Below, one piece after another: positions 1 to 8,306 of a stretch of 36,644 bases of DNA. The DNA comes from an uncultured Holophagaceae bacterium (GTDB lineage: Bacteria; Acidobacteriota; Holophagae; Holophagales; Holophagaceae): positions 1-36,644 of the forward strand of contig CAIOFF010000001.1 in NCBI GenBank assembly GCA_903857495.1, written 5' to 3'. The notes beneath the pieces are model-generated. The model was not told where the DNA came from and searched no databases. It saw only the letters and a list, made by a program, of their open reading frames with translations. Position numbers and translations under genes: made by a program. Every line of letters starts with the position of its first letter. Position 1 is the stretch's first letter.

Positions 1-265
1 GGAGCTGAGGAGAGCGGAGACCGGCCTGGGTGCTTGGGGCGGAAAAGCTTCTTAGCCGGGGATGGACGGGGAGGAGCGGGATAAAGCACTTGGGGCCGTG
101 CTGCACAGCGCATGGGCCCCATCTCGGGGCGCCGCTGCCGCGCCTCTTGGGGGGCGCGGCCGGGGCACCCCGGGATGACTTCCGGCTTTGCCGGAAGCCG
201 CCTGCGGCGGGCCCATGCACGGTGGGTCGGCGCGCCTCTGCGCTCTCTGCGTTCTCTGTGGTTGG
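1..265. repeat. Intergenic multi-hairpin repeat element (left edge, possibly truncated)
   Basis: No credible gene is present. A 10-bp perfect inverted repeat (110-119 with 209-218) encloses a row of smaller stems: 138-144 with 153-159, 160-165 with 168-173, 179-186 with 190-197 (loop ttt) and 198-202 with 206-210 (loop tgc). The right end (about 233-265) is a degenerate 9-nt periodic sequence whose complement reads like acagagaac/gcagagagc. The element at the right end of the window has comparable architecture: purine-rich 9-nt-periodic ends and GC-rich hairpins inside. The left boundary may lie outside the window. The reading as an interspersed element is an inference. Confidence 0.5.
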
Positions 266-300
266 CAGTTCTTTTTCCCCGGAATTCCCGGATGAACCCA

Positions 301-333
301 AAAAAAGGGGCCCGCCTGGATCTGGCGGGCCCC
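301..333 (-). terminator. Rho-independent terminator of the Rieske/hemerythrin-like operon
   Basis: A 10-bp GC-rich stem (307-316 with 324-333, 7-nt loop) is followed on the minus strand by a run of six T (306-301). It lies about 27 nt past the stop of the hemerythrin-like gene. Confidence 0.85.
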
Positions 334-359
334 TTTAGCGCGGGTGGCGTCTGTGCGGC

Positions 360-752
360 TCAGTGATGGCTGGTCGACCCCGGCGCACCAGGGCGGTAGG
401 CGGCGGCCTCCTGGTGGGCCCGCCAGGCCTCCAGGAACGCGTGGATGGCCTCCGTCATGTCGAGGCCCAGGGCCTCGTCCGACATCAGCTCCCAGATCCG
501 CCGCACGAGCCTGCGGTGTTCCCCGCGGTGCCAGGAGAGGCCCGGATCTCGCAGCCGCTCCAGCCGGGTCTCCTCGGCGCGGAAGTGCTTCACCAGGTAA
601 GTGGCGAAGCGGTCCAGGAACCGGCGGTTCGCCAGCGGGTCCCGCAGGACCAGGCCAAGCCAGGCCTCGGCGGCCTGGTTCAGCTGCTCCACGTCGGGCA
701 CCACCGCCCAGGGCACTTCGGCCGTGACTTCGGGTCTTCCTAGCTTGCCCAT
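360..752 (-). CDS. Hemerythrin-like protein with incomplete di-iron site
   Basis: A 130-residue cytoplasmic four-helix protein of the hemerythrin fold. The HFxxEE motif (second-helix His and Glu), the HxxxH motif (third helix) and the last-helix His (WRAH) are visible. The helix-A His of the usual IDxQH motif appears to be Asn (VEQLN), and the Asp of HxxxxD is missing (HQEAAA). In classical hemerythrins those residues complete the second iron and one bridge, so the protein may bind one iron, bind iron differently, or not bind O2. The start has an excellent ribosome site (aaggag) 7 nt upstream. The gene follows the Rieske gene by 40 nt and ends at a strong terminator, so the two are probably co-transcribed. 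A role in redox, O2 or NO sensing is inference. Confidence 0.8.
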   Translation of the reverse strand: MGKLGRPEVTAEVPWAVVPDVEQLNQAAEAWLGLVLRDPLANRRFLDRFATYLVKHFRAEETRLERLRDPGLSWHRGEHRRLVRRIWELMSDEALGLDMTEAIHAFLEAWRAHQEAAAYRPGAPGSTSHH

Positions 753-792
753 GCCATCTCCTTCTGGTTGTTCATACCGCCGCTGCGGCGGG

Positions 793-1287
793 TCAGGTCA
801 GGCGCGTAGAGGCTGGCACGGTCTGCGCCGTGTTCACCATGAGGACGCCGCCGGGGCTGGCCTCGGCGACGGAGAAGTGCACCAGGGGCTGCGTGGCGGG
901 TCCCACCACGTTGCCTCCGGCCAGGTTGTACTGGCTGCCGTGACAGGGGCAGAGGATCAGGCTGCCGCTGGGCAGGCCCACGGTGCAGCCCAGGTGGGTG
1001 CAGACGGCCGTCATGGCGTAGATGCCTGTGGCGTCCTTCAGGAGAAAGAAGTTCCCCAGGTTCCGGTAGTCCCGGGCGGTGCCGTCCGGCGTGGCCAGCA
1101 GGCCCGCCTTGGTGTCCGTGGTGGTCAGGGGCCCGCCCACCGGCGCGGGGGCGGCGGGGGCCGAGGCGGCACCTCCTCCGCCGCCGCAGGCCATCGCCAC
1201 ACCGGCGGTGAGCGAGCTCAGGCAAAACAGCCGCCGATCCATGGGGCTGGTCGTATTCGTGTCCGTGGGGGCATCGGGCTGGGACAT
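793..1287 (-). CDS. Rieske [2Fe-2S] protein, exported (Tat and/or lipoprotein)
   Basis: A 164-residue protein with both Rieske cluster motifs, CTHLGC and CPCHGSQY, which supply two Cys and two His to a 2Fe-2S centre. The N-terminus has a twin arginine (DRRLF), a short hydrophobic stretch and a Cys followed by five Gly, so it is probably Tat-exported and may be lipid-anchored. A Ser/Ala/Pro linker follows. It is shorter than cytochrome bc1 Rieske subunits, and no cytochrome b or c1 gene is adjacent, so it is a stand-alone periplasmic Rieske carrier or part of an alternative complex. The ribosome site ggagga precedes the ATG. The downstream partner is the hemerythrin-like gene. The kinase gene upstream ends 130 nt away on the same strand. 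Confidence 0.9.
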   Translation of the reverse strand: MSQPDAPTDTNTTSPMDRRLFCLSSLTAGVAMACGGGGGAASAPAAPAPVGGPLTTTDTKAGLLATPDGTARDYRNLGNFFLLKDATGIYAMTAVCTHLGCTVGLPSGSLILCPCHGSQYNLAGGNVVGPATQPLVHFSVAEASPGGVLMVNTAQTVPASTRLT

Positions 1288-1417
1288 GGCTCCTCCTTTG
1301 GCAGGCAGCGCCTGGTATGGTGTGGCCCAGGCGATGGCCCACCATCCCCTCTGCAGGTCACCCCGGCCAGATCCGGTTGCGCGAATGCCACCCCTCCGGG
1401 CCTACGGGGCCGGGGCC

Positions 1418-3601
1418 TCAGAGCCGCGAGGAGCCTCCGCCCGCGGCCAGCAGCTTCAGGATCTCCGCGACCTCGGCCGCGGACTGCGGCCGGTCCTCGG
1501 GCCGCTTTGCCATCAGGCGCCGCACAAGGGCGCCGAGGTCCGGAGGCAGCTCCGGGGCGGTCTCCAGGAGAGACGGGGGCGCCGCCTGCAGGTGCAGGTT
1601 CAGAAGGTCCTCGATCCGGGGATCGTCGAAGGGGGGCAGTCCCGAGCAGAGCTCGAACAGCATGACCCCCAGGGCATAGAGGTCGGCGCGGGCATCCACC
1701 CGGTCGCCGCGGATCTGCTCCGGGGCCATGTAACGCGGCGAGCCGACCAGGTTCCCGGACCCCTTGCTGCTCACGCCGGCGACGGGCGCGGCCAGGCCGA
1801 AGTCCATGATCTTGGCGTCCCCTCGCACATCGAAGAGCACGTTTCCGGGCTTGATGTCCCGGTGGACCACACCGACCGCGTGGGCCGCCTCCAGCCCCTC
1901 GGCCACCTGCCGCGTGATGCGGAGCACCAGCGGCAGCGGCAGGCGGCCCCGGTCGTCCAGGAGGCTCCGCAGCGTGACGCCCTTGAGGTATTCCATGGTC
2001 ACGAAGGGGATGCCGTCCGCCTCCCCGAAATCATGGGTCCGGAGCACGTAGCGGTGGGTGATCCGGCGGGCCAGGCGGATCTCCTGCTTGAGCAGGTCCA
2101 GGAAGTCCGGATTGGAGGCGAACTCCGCCCGCACCACCTTCAGGGCCACGTCCTCGTCCAGGTGGAGGTCCCGGACCTTCAGCACCACGCCCATGCCGCC
2201 GCTGCCGAGGATGGCCTCCACCCGGTAGCGGGCGGCGAAGGTCTCCCCGACCTGGAGGATCGACGGCAGCGCCTCCTTGCCCGCGGGGCCGGAGACCATC
2301 TGGACCACGTGGGTGATCCCGTCCAGGTACGGGTCCCGCCCGGCCGACGTGAGGGAGGGCTGGAAGCCCAGCGGCAGGATCGCGGCCTCCGGCTCGACCT
2401 GACCCCGGCGGGCCAGGTCCAGGAGGGCAAGCAGGTCGTCCTTGGCCCGCAGCTCCGCCAGCATGGACTTGAAGGTCCGGGTCAGGATGCCGACCTCGTC
2501 GCCGGTGCTGGCGATGTCCAGGGCCACCGCCGACTCGCCCTCCGCCAGCGCCTCGGAGGCCCGGGCCAGCGCCTTCAGCGGCGCGGTGACCGTCCGGGCG
2601 GAGCGGAGGCTGAGGCCCAGGGCCACCAGGAGGCCCACGATGCCCACCGCCAGGATCGCCCGCTGCAGGTTCCGGAAGGGCGCGAGCAGCGGCTCCACGG
2701 GCATCAGGAGCACCTCGGCCATCTCCAGGTCCAGGGCGTTCACCCCCCGGAGCGGCGAGACCATGCCCAGGTACTTCGTGCCGCCCACCTGCACCGGCAG
2801 CACATTTGAGCGCAGACCATCCAGCACCTGGGCCCGCACCGCGAGCACGGCGGGATCCCGCGCCAGCAGGCGGTCCAGCGCCTCCGCGCTGGGCAGCGTC
2901 GCGCCCAGGGTCCGGAACTGGCTGAGGATCGCCAGGTGAGCCGAAGGATCCCCCTTCTGCGGCCCCGCGATGGCCACCCGGCGCAGGTCCGCCGAGGCGC
3001 GGTCATCGATCCGGGTGCCGACCAGCATCGCGCCGAGCGGCTTGCCGCCGGGAGAGCTCAGGGTGCGCGCCACGGCGTGGTAGATCCCGGGCCGCTCGCC
3101 CCAGTCCACCCGCAGGAAGCCCCGGTAGAGCGGGCCGGGAAAGCCCTGGGCGCGGGCCTCCTCCGGAGCCAGGGCCATCTGGAGGATGCCCACCTCCGGC
3201 AGCGTCGGTCGGGCCCCCCTGGCGCTGCTGGCCAGCACCGCGCCGTCGCGTCCCACCACAATCGCCAGTTCGGCGCCCAGCCTTGGCAGGTTCTCCACCA
3301 GGGTGTCCGCGAGGCTGGACGAAGCCCCGGCCTCGGCGGCGTGCTCGATCAGGGCCACGTTGCCGGAATACTGCGTGAAGACCTCCAGGCCGGCATCCAT
3401 GGACCGGCCCTGCTGCTCGAAGGCGCGGTCGAGGACGTAGCCCCCGGCGGTGAGGCTGGCGCTGGCCGTGGACCGCGCGCCCCGCTCGGCCTCGCTGTAG
3501 GCGACCCAGAGGATGATCGACATGAGGGCCAGGATGGCGGCGGCCTGCCGGATGAAGAAGGTCCAGGCCAGCGTCTGGTACCACTTCACGGTCGGCTTCA
3601 T
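1418..3601 (-). CDS. Transmembrane sensor Ser/Thr protein kinase (periplasmic sensor - HAMP - kinase)
   Basis: A 727-residue protein. TM1 lies at about 16-35, followed by a periplasmic region of about 270 residues resembling a double-Cache sensor, TM2 at about 315-335, a HAMP-like region (about 336-390) and a linker. A eukaryotic-type kinase domain occupies about 458-720, with the glycine loop GSGGMG, lysine in VALKVV, catalytic HRDIKPGN, DFGL and an APE-type MAPEQ. The layout is that of a chemoreceptor or histidine kinase with a Ser/Thr kinase as output. The frame stays open upstream, but the ATG at 3601 has gagg 6 nt ahead and is followed by a positively charged N-terminus and TM1; an ATG at 3607 is the alternative. 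The gene diverges from the cupredoxin gene with only 46 nt between them, so the kinase may sense an envelope redox or copper-related signal (inference). Confidence 0.9.
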   Translation of the reverse strand: MKPTVKWYQTLAWTFFIRQAAAILALMSIILWVAYSEAERGARSTASASLTAGGYVLDRAFEQQGRSMDAGLEVFTQYSGNVALIEHAAEAGASSSLADTLVENLPRLGAELAIVVGRDGAVLASSARGARPTLPEVGILQMALAPEEARAQGFPGPLYRGFLRVDWGERPGIYHAVARTLSSPGGKPLGAMLVGTRIDDRASADLRRVAIAGPQKGDPSAHLAILSQFRTLGATLPSAEALDRLLARDPAVLAVRAQVLDGLRSNVLPVQVGGTKYLGMVSPLRGVNALDLEMAEVLLMPVEPLLAPFRNLQRAILAVGIVGLLVALGLSLRSARTVTAPLKALARASEALAEGESAVALDIASTGDEVGILTRTFKSMLAELRAKDDLLALLDLARRGQVEPEAAILPLGFQPSLTSAGRDPYLDGITHVVQMVSGPAGKEALPSILQVGETFAARYRVEAILGSGGMGVVLKVRDLHLDEDVALKVVRAEFASNPDFLDLLKQEIRLARRITHRYVLRTHDFGEADGIPFVTMEYLKGVTLRSLLDDRGRLPLPLVLRITRQVAEGLEAAHAVGVVHRDIKPGNVLFDVRGDAKIMDFGLAAPVAGVSSKGSGNLVGSPRYMAPEQIRGDRVDARADLYALGVMLFELCSGLPPFDDPRIEDLLNLHLQAAPPSLLETAPELPPDLGALVRRLMAKRPEDRPQSAAEVAEILKLLAAGGGSSRL

Positions 3602-3647
3602 GGGCATCCTCGGATAAATCGGTATACTTGCCTCGAATCTACCCTGG

Positions 3648-4331
3648 ATGCGAAGCATGTTTCGACACTTTTCACGGATCCTGCCGATGCTGGCCCTGCT
3701 GGCGCCCCTGGGCGCGGGCAGCCTCCAGGGACCGGTGCGGATCCATGACCGGGACGGCCGGGTGCGCGCCTCCCTGCGGGACTGCGTGGCCATCCTGGAG
3801 CCCGTCGACGCGCCCGTGCCGCTGGCAGGTCCCGCGAAGCCCGTCACCATCCGCACCCTGGGCAAGCAGTTCCTGCCCCGGATCACCCTCGCCACGCCGG
3901 GAACCGAGATCACCTTTCCCAACCTGGACCACATCCTCCACAACGTGTTCAGCGTGACCCCGGGCAACCGCTTCGACACCGGCCACTACCGGCCCGGGGA
4001 GGCCCCCCGCGTGAAGGTGGCGATGCCCGGGCTCGTGAAGCTCTACTGCAACGTCCACCACCAGATGAACGCCTTCGTGTGGGTGGTGGGCACGCCCTTC
4101 GCCCAGGTGCTGGACGGCAGGGCGGGCCTGTCCTTCGACCAGGTGCCCGCCGGCACCTACCGCCTGCACCTGTGGCATCCCGAGTCCGGCGAGCGCACCT
4201 GGGTCGTCAAAGTCGGCGCCGGCGCCACCGAGGGCGCCTGGGACCTGGAGGCGAGCCTGCCCGCGGTCGAGCCCCACAAGAACAAGTTCGGCCGGGACTA
4301 CGCGCCCCTGACGGATGACCGCGAGTACTAG
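3648..4331 (+). CDS. Periplasmic cupredoxin-domain protein (methylamine-utilization-like)
   Basis: A 227-residue protein with a cleavable signal peptide (hydrophobic residues about 10-24). A cupredoxin-like beta domain carries probable type-1 copper ligands: a His in DHILHNVF (about 95/98) and the cluster CNVHHQM (Cys134, His137, Met140). A C-terminal stretch rich in beta strands (about 150-225) looks like a carboxypeptidase-regulatory or transthyretin-like fold. Proteins of this build are often labelled methylamine utilization protein without evidence for that role. The start is uncertain: ATG at 3648 or 3657, both without a strong ribosome site. It diverges from the sensor kinase, and its stop lies 3 nt from the convergent outer-membrane barrel gene. 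A role as copper or electron carrier at the envelope is inferred. Confidence 0.82.
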   Translation: MRSMFRHFSRILPMLALLAPLGAGSLQGPVRIHDRDGRVRASLRDCVAILEPVDAPVPLAGPAKPVTIRTLGKQFLPRITLATPGTEITFPNLDHILHNVFSVTPGNRFDTGHYRPGEAPRVKVAMPGLVKLYCNVHHQMNAFVWVVGTPFAQVLDGRAGLSFDQVPAGTYRLHLWHPESGERTWVVKVGAGATEGAWDLEASLPAVEPHKNKFGRDYAPLTDDREY

Positions 4332-4334
4332 GCC

Positions 4335-5393
4335 TCAGAACCGCCGGGCCAGGGTCAGGAGTTTGCGGGTGACCTGATAGCTGTCACCTTCGGACCGCTG
4401 GTCGAGGTAGACGAGCGAGACGGTCCACTGGCCCTGGAGGGGCACGGCCAGTTCCACCCGGTGGCCCTGGGCCCGGCGGTAGAACCACCACTCGTCGCCG
4501 TTGACCGGATAGAGGGTGCCCGTCGAGGAGAGCCGCTGCCAGATGTAGGAGAGCTGCGGCCAGTGGCGCCGCTCCCGGCTGCCGAGCAGCACCTGCACTT
4601 CTTCGCTGGACTCCCCGCTCTCCCGGTTCCTGGACTCAAACCACTTCGCCTCGAGGGGCACCACCGTGTGCCACCGGACCCCGGCCCCGAAGGCATCCAT
4701 CGACAGCTGCTGTCGCTCGGTCGAGCTGTGCCGGGGGACCCGCCGCAGCCGCTCGATGCCCGGGTCCCAGGCCAGCTGCCAGCGCCCCGCGTGGGCGGTC
4801 CAGGACCAGGGCCCGGTGTCCAGCTTCAGGACAGCCTGGCCCGCGGCCAGATCCATGCGGCCCCCCAGCACGTTGCGGACCCGGCCCGCGGCCACCCGGA
4901 GACCGGCCTCCTGCACCAGCCCATCTGCGCTGCGGAAGCCCGCCATGCCCCCCGCGCCCACGAAGCGCAGGTCCCGGTCCCACAGGGCCTGGGAGACGAG
5001 GAGACCGTTTTCCTGCAGGCCCAGGCTCAGGCTGCTGAAGGCGCCCGGGCTGGCCCAGGAGACCTCGCCGCGGAACACGTCCGCCTGGGTCCCGTTGGAG
5101 TCCTGCTGGTCCCAGCGGGCCGCGTTGAACTGGTTGCCGTCTGTGCCCACCGCCGAGCGCGCGCCGGCCACAAACCGCACGGAGTTCAGCTCCCAGGTCC
5201 AGCGGAGCCGCAGCTGAGCCGCTAGGCGCTTGAAGCTGTCGCCCGTATCCACAGGATCCGAGAACCGGTCCGCCCGGAGCGTCAGCTCCCAGGCGGGCGT
5301 CCAGGGCTCCACCCGCTCCGGGGGAAAGGGCAAAGCCTCCTGGCCGAGGGCTGACACGGCGAGCAGGGGAAAGATCCAGCGGCAGAACGGCAT
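4335..5393 (-). CDS. Predicted outer-membrane beta-barrel protein
   Basis: A 352-residue protein with a signal peptide (MPFCRW, hydrophobic core, cleavage near ALGQ). Alternating aromatic/polar strands run throughout, and the C-terminal residue is Phe (LARRF), as expected for BAM-dependent outer-membrane barrels. No enzymatic motif was recognised. The long open frame extends to 5543, but the start at 5393 gives a clean signal peptide. The gene converges with the cupredoxin gene (3-nt gap) and diverges from the TIGR03118-like gene. With the cupredoxin and sensor kinase it may form a three-gene envelope sensing or export unit. It could be a porin or a structural barrel. Confidence 0.72.
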   Translation of the reverse strand: MPFCRWIFPLLAVSALGQEALPFPPERVEPWTPAWELTLRADRFSDPVDTGDSFKRLAAQLRLRWTWELNSVRFVAGARSAVGTDGNQFNAARWDQQDSNGTQADVFRGEVSWASPGAFSSLSLGLQENGLLVSQALWDRDLRFVGAGGMAGFRSADGLVQEAGLRVAAGRVRNVLGGRMDLAAGQAVLKLDTGPWSWTAHAGRWQLAWDPGIERLRRVPRHSSTERQQLSMDAFGAGVRWHTVVPLEAKWFESRNRESGESSEEVQVLLGSRERRHWPQLSYIWQRLSSTGTLYPVNGDEWWFYRRAQGHRVELAVPLQGQWTVSLVYLDQRSEGDSYQVTRKLLTLARRF

Positions 5394-5593
5394 TCGACTC
5401 CAGGCGGGAAAGTGCTTGTGGAGGATAGCCCAGGGACGTGCCGGGACGAAACCGGGACCGGACCCAACCGGATGGCTGGCCTTCTGCAAACCGGATCTGG
5501 TCCGGGTCTCAGCGAAGGCGACTCTGGCACTACCGGGAGCCATCCCGGGATCAAACCCAGGACTTTGCTCGCCGTGTCGAGCTGGAGGATTGC

Positions 5594-6754
5594 ATGACCC
5601 ATCCCACGAACCACCTGACCCTCACCGCCGCCACCCGGGTCGGAGTCACCGGCCTGCTGCTGTCCCTGCTCGCCTGCGGAGGCGGGTCCTCCAGCAGCGA
5701 CCCGACCCCTGCTCCGACGCAGGCGCCGCCCTCCTTCCAGCTCACCAGCCTCGTGTCCGATCAGGCTGCGGCGGGCGCGACCACCACGGACGCCAACCTG
5801 GTGAACGCCTGGGGTCTCGCCTGCGGCCCCACCACCGATTTCTGGGTGGCCAACCAGGGCACCGCCACCTCCACGGTGTATGACGGCCTGGGCAAGCGGC
5901 CCACGGTCCCCATCGTGGTCACCGTCCCGCTGATGCCGGGGCAGGTCATGGCGGGCCCCACGGGCATGGTGTTCAACGGCTCCACCGCCTTCGCCGGGGA
6001 TGAGTTCATCGTGGCCTCGCTGGAGGGCTGCATCTGCGGCTGGAGCGCCGGCGCGACCATGATCCGCCGGGTGGACAACTCCCCCGCCGCTGCCGTCTAC
6101 ACGGGCCTGGCGCGGGGCGCCGTGGGGACCACCACCTACCTGTTCGCCGCGAACCTGGCCGCGGGCAAGGTGGATGTGTTCGATGCCACCTACGCGCCGG
6201 TCAGCCTGGGCGACTCCGCCTTCGTGGACCCCACCCTGCCGGCGGGCTTCTCCCCCTACAACGTCCAGGTGCTGGCCGGCAACCTCTACGTGACCTACGC
6301 CAAGCACGCGCCCGCCACCCTGCGGGAGACCCCGGGCGCCGGCCTCGGCTATGTCAGTGTCTTCAGCCTCGACGGCACCTTCCTGCGGCGCCTCGCCTCC
6401 GGCGGCGCCCTGAACGCCCCCTGGGGCATGGCTATCGCGCCCGCCGGCTTCGGCGCCTTCGGCGGGGCCCTGCTCGTGGGCAACTTCGGTGACGGCCGCA
6501 TCACGGCCTTCGACGCCACCACGGGCGCCCAGCTGGGCCAGCTCGCCGATGCCAACAACGCGCCCCTGGCCATCCCCGGACTCTGGGCGCTGACCTTCGG
6601 CAACGACCTCGCGGCCGGCAGCTCCCGCCAGCTCTACCTCACGGCCGGACCGCAGGCCGAGACCCACGGCCTGTTCGCCACCATCAGCTACGGCGATCCC
6701 GCCACCGGTGGCGGCGGCACGGGTGGCGGCACGGGCGGCGGCCTCGGCTATTGA
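5594..6754 (+). CDS. TIGR03118-family secreted lipoprotein (beta-propeller-like)
   Basis: A 386-residue protein. The lipobox LLSLLAC is followed by a Gly/Ser/Pro linker and a long repetitive domain with motifs such as LVNAWGL, DFWVANQGT, NAPWGMAIAP and LVGNFGDGRI. These are typical of the TIGR03118 family, which resembles NHL/SMP-30 propellers. The C-terminus is a Gly/Thr-rich tail. Function is not established for the family. The start was chosen because ggagg sits 5 nt before the ATG and the lipobox follows directly; the open frame continues upstream without support. About 60 nt downstream begins the MocR-like regulator on the same strand, after a likely promoter. Confidence 0.85.
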   Translation: MTHPTNHLTLTAATRVGVTGLLLSLLACGGGSSSSDPTPAPTQAPPSFQLTSLVSDQAAAGATTTDANLVNAWGLACGPTTDFWVANQGTATSTVYDGLGKRPTVPIVVTVPLMPGQVMAGPTGMVFNGSTAFAGDEFIVASLEGCICGWSAGATMIRRVDNSPAAAVYTGLARGAVGTTTYLFAANLAAGKVDVFDATYAPVSLGDSAFVDPTLPAGFSPYNVQVLAGNLYVTYAKHAPATLRETPGAGLGYVSVFSLDGTFLRRLASGGALNAPWGMAIAPAGFGAFGGALLVGNFGDGRITAFDATTGAQLGQLADANNAPLAIPGLWALTFGNDLAAGSSRQLYLTAGPQAETHGLFATISYGDPATGGGGTGGGTGGGLGY

Positions 6755-6765
6755 AGATTGTTGTC

Positions 6766-6794
6766 TTGACATGTTAATCGCGGGACACAATTCT
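6766..6794 (+). promoter_or_regulatory. Candidate promoter of the MocR-like gene
   Basis: A perfect TTGACA (-35 type) lies at 6766-6771 in the short gap before the regulator gene and overlaps the palindrome acatgt. The best -10-like sequences (cacaat, aattct) are poor or badly spaced, so this is only a candidate. Confidence 0.3.
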
Positions 6795-6817
6795 GATCCC
6801 CACCATGGAGTAGCCAC

Positions 6818-8296
6818 TTGGCCAACTGGGACCTCGCCATCGCGCTCGACCGAACCCGGCCCGAGCCCCTCTATCTCCAGCTGGTGAAGGCCCTGGAGGA
6901 GGGCATCCGCAACGGGCGCTTCAAGCCCGGCGATGCCCTCCCAGGGACCCGCGCGATGGCGGAGCTCCTGGGCGTCAACCGCAATACCGCCCTGACCGCC
7001 TACAAGGAACTGGAAGCCGAAGGCTGGATCGAAGTGGCCCCGGACCGGGGCACCTTCGTTTCCAGGAAGCGCCCTTTCGTCCTCCATGCGCCCGTGGGCA
7101 TCTCCGCCCAGGACTCGGCCTCCTGGAAGCGGCCCACCCCACCCAGTGAGCCCTTCTTCCAGCCGGGCGCCCCGGCGCTGTCGTCGTTCCAGCTCATCCC
7201 GGACACAACGGACCTGCGGCTCGCGCCGACCGAGGCCATCCACCGGGCCTACGGCCGGATCCTGAAGCTCCACCCCGAGCGCCTGCTGCAGCCCGGCTGG
7301 GATCCCCGGGGCCTGCTGGATCTCCGCAACTCCCTCAGCAAGATGCTCCGGGACATGCGCGGGCTGTCGGTCGAGGCCGGCAACCTGCTCCTCACCCGGG
7401 GGCTGATGAGCACGCTCAACCTGGTCTCCCGCGTGCTCTTCGCGCCGGGGGATGCCGTGGCCGTCGAGGATCCCGGCTGGTTCCGGGTGGCCGAGGCCTT
7501 CCGGTCCGCCGGGGCCCGGCTCTTCCCGGTCCCCGTGGATGCCTCCGGCCTGGACGTGGAGGCCCTGGAGGCCCTGCTCATCCAGGAGCCCATCCGCCTC
7601 CTCTACGTCACCGCCAGTCCCCAGCACCCCACGCAGGTGGTGCTGGATCCCTCCCGGCGCAAGCGCCTGCTGGAGCTGTCCCGGGTGCACGGCTTCCGTA
7701 TCCTGGAGGGTGATCCCATCCTGGGCTTCCACCGGGAGAAAAACCCCAGCCTGCCGCTGGCCAGCGAGGACCCCCACGGCCGGGTGCTCTACTTCGGCAG
7801 CTTCGAGCAGATCCTGGCCCCGGGGCTGCAGGTGGGCTTCCTGGCCGGCGAGTCGGGCCTCATCAAGGCCCTGGCCCAGCAGCGCCAGCTCGTGGACTGG
7901 CCCGGCAACCTGGTGCAGGAGGCCACCATCGAGGAGACGCTGCGGGACGGCGAGATCGTCCGGCACCTGCGGCGCATCCGCAAGCTCACGGACGAGCGTC
8001 GGGACACCATGGTGGACCGGCTGCTGCTGCACCTCCATCCCGCCCTCAGCGTGAAGAACCCGCGGGAGGGTCTCTCCCTGTGGGTCCGCGTGGCCGACGC
8101 GGTGCCCCTGGAGGCCTGGATCCAGCGCTGTCTCGCCCGTGGCGTGGTCTTCTATCCCGGTTCCCTCTACGACTTCCACCGCAAGGAGCGGCCCCACATC
8201 TGCCTGGGCTTCGCCGCCCACACGGTCGAGGAGCAGAACGAAGCCTGCACGCGCATGGCCCTCGCACTGAAGGACGTCGGCAGCCGCAGCGCCTGA
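6818..8296 (+). CDS. MocR/PdxR-type GntR regulator with degenerate aminotransferase domain
   Basis: A 492-residue protein. An N-terminal GntR winged helix (about 12-82; YLQLVKALEEGI, LPGTRAMAELLGVNRNT, GWIEVAPDRGTFV) is joined by a linker to a fold-type I aminotransferase-like domain (about 120-485). In functional MocR proteins the PLP Schiff-base lysine lies in GSFSKxLxPGLRLG. Here the segment reads GSFEQILAPGLQVG, with Gln331 in the lysine position. The EDDY motif reads EGDP, and the C-terminal LRLGF arginine is Cys (ICLGF). PLP binding by the usual mechanism is therefore unlikely. The start is TTG with ggag 7 nt upstream. The target is unknown; neighbours are the TIGR03118 gene upstream and the convergent electron-transfer operon. 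Confidence 0.88.
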   Translation: MANWDLAIALDRTRPEPLYLQLVKALEEGIRNGRFKPGDALPGTRAMAELLGVNRNTALTAYKELEAEGWIEVAPDRGTFVSRKRPFVLHAPVGISAQDSASWKRPTPPSEPFFQPGAPALSSFQLIPDTTDLRLAPTEAIHRAYGRILKLHPERLLQPGWDPRGLLDLRNSLSKMLRDMRGLSVEAGNLLLTRGLMSTLNLVSRVLFAPGDAVAVEDPGWFRVAEAFRSAGARLFPVPVDASGLDVEALEALLIQEPIRLLYVTASPQHPTQVVLDPSRRKRLLELSRVHGFRILEGDPILGFHREKNPSLPLASEDPHGRVLYFGSFEQILAPGLQVGFLAGESGLIKALAQQRQLVDWPGNLVQEATIEETLRDGEIVRHLRRIRKLTDERRDTMVDRLLLHLHPALSVKNPREGLSLWVRVADAVPLEAWIQRCLARGVVFYPGSLYDFHRKERPHICLGFAAHTVEEQNEACTRMALALKDVGSRSA

Positions 8297-8306
8297 GGGC
8301 CGCGCC

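Noticed and set aside
5282-8221. 979-codon open frame on the minus strand
   Set aside because: It lies antisense to two well-supported genes (TIGR03118 lipoprotein, MocR-like regulator). Its translation is low-complexity Gly/Ala/Arg/Val and shows no domain; long antisense frames are expected at this GC content.
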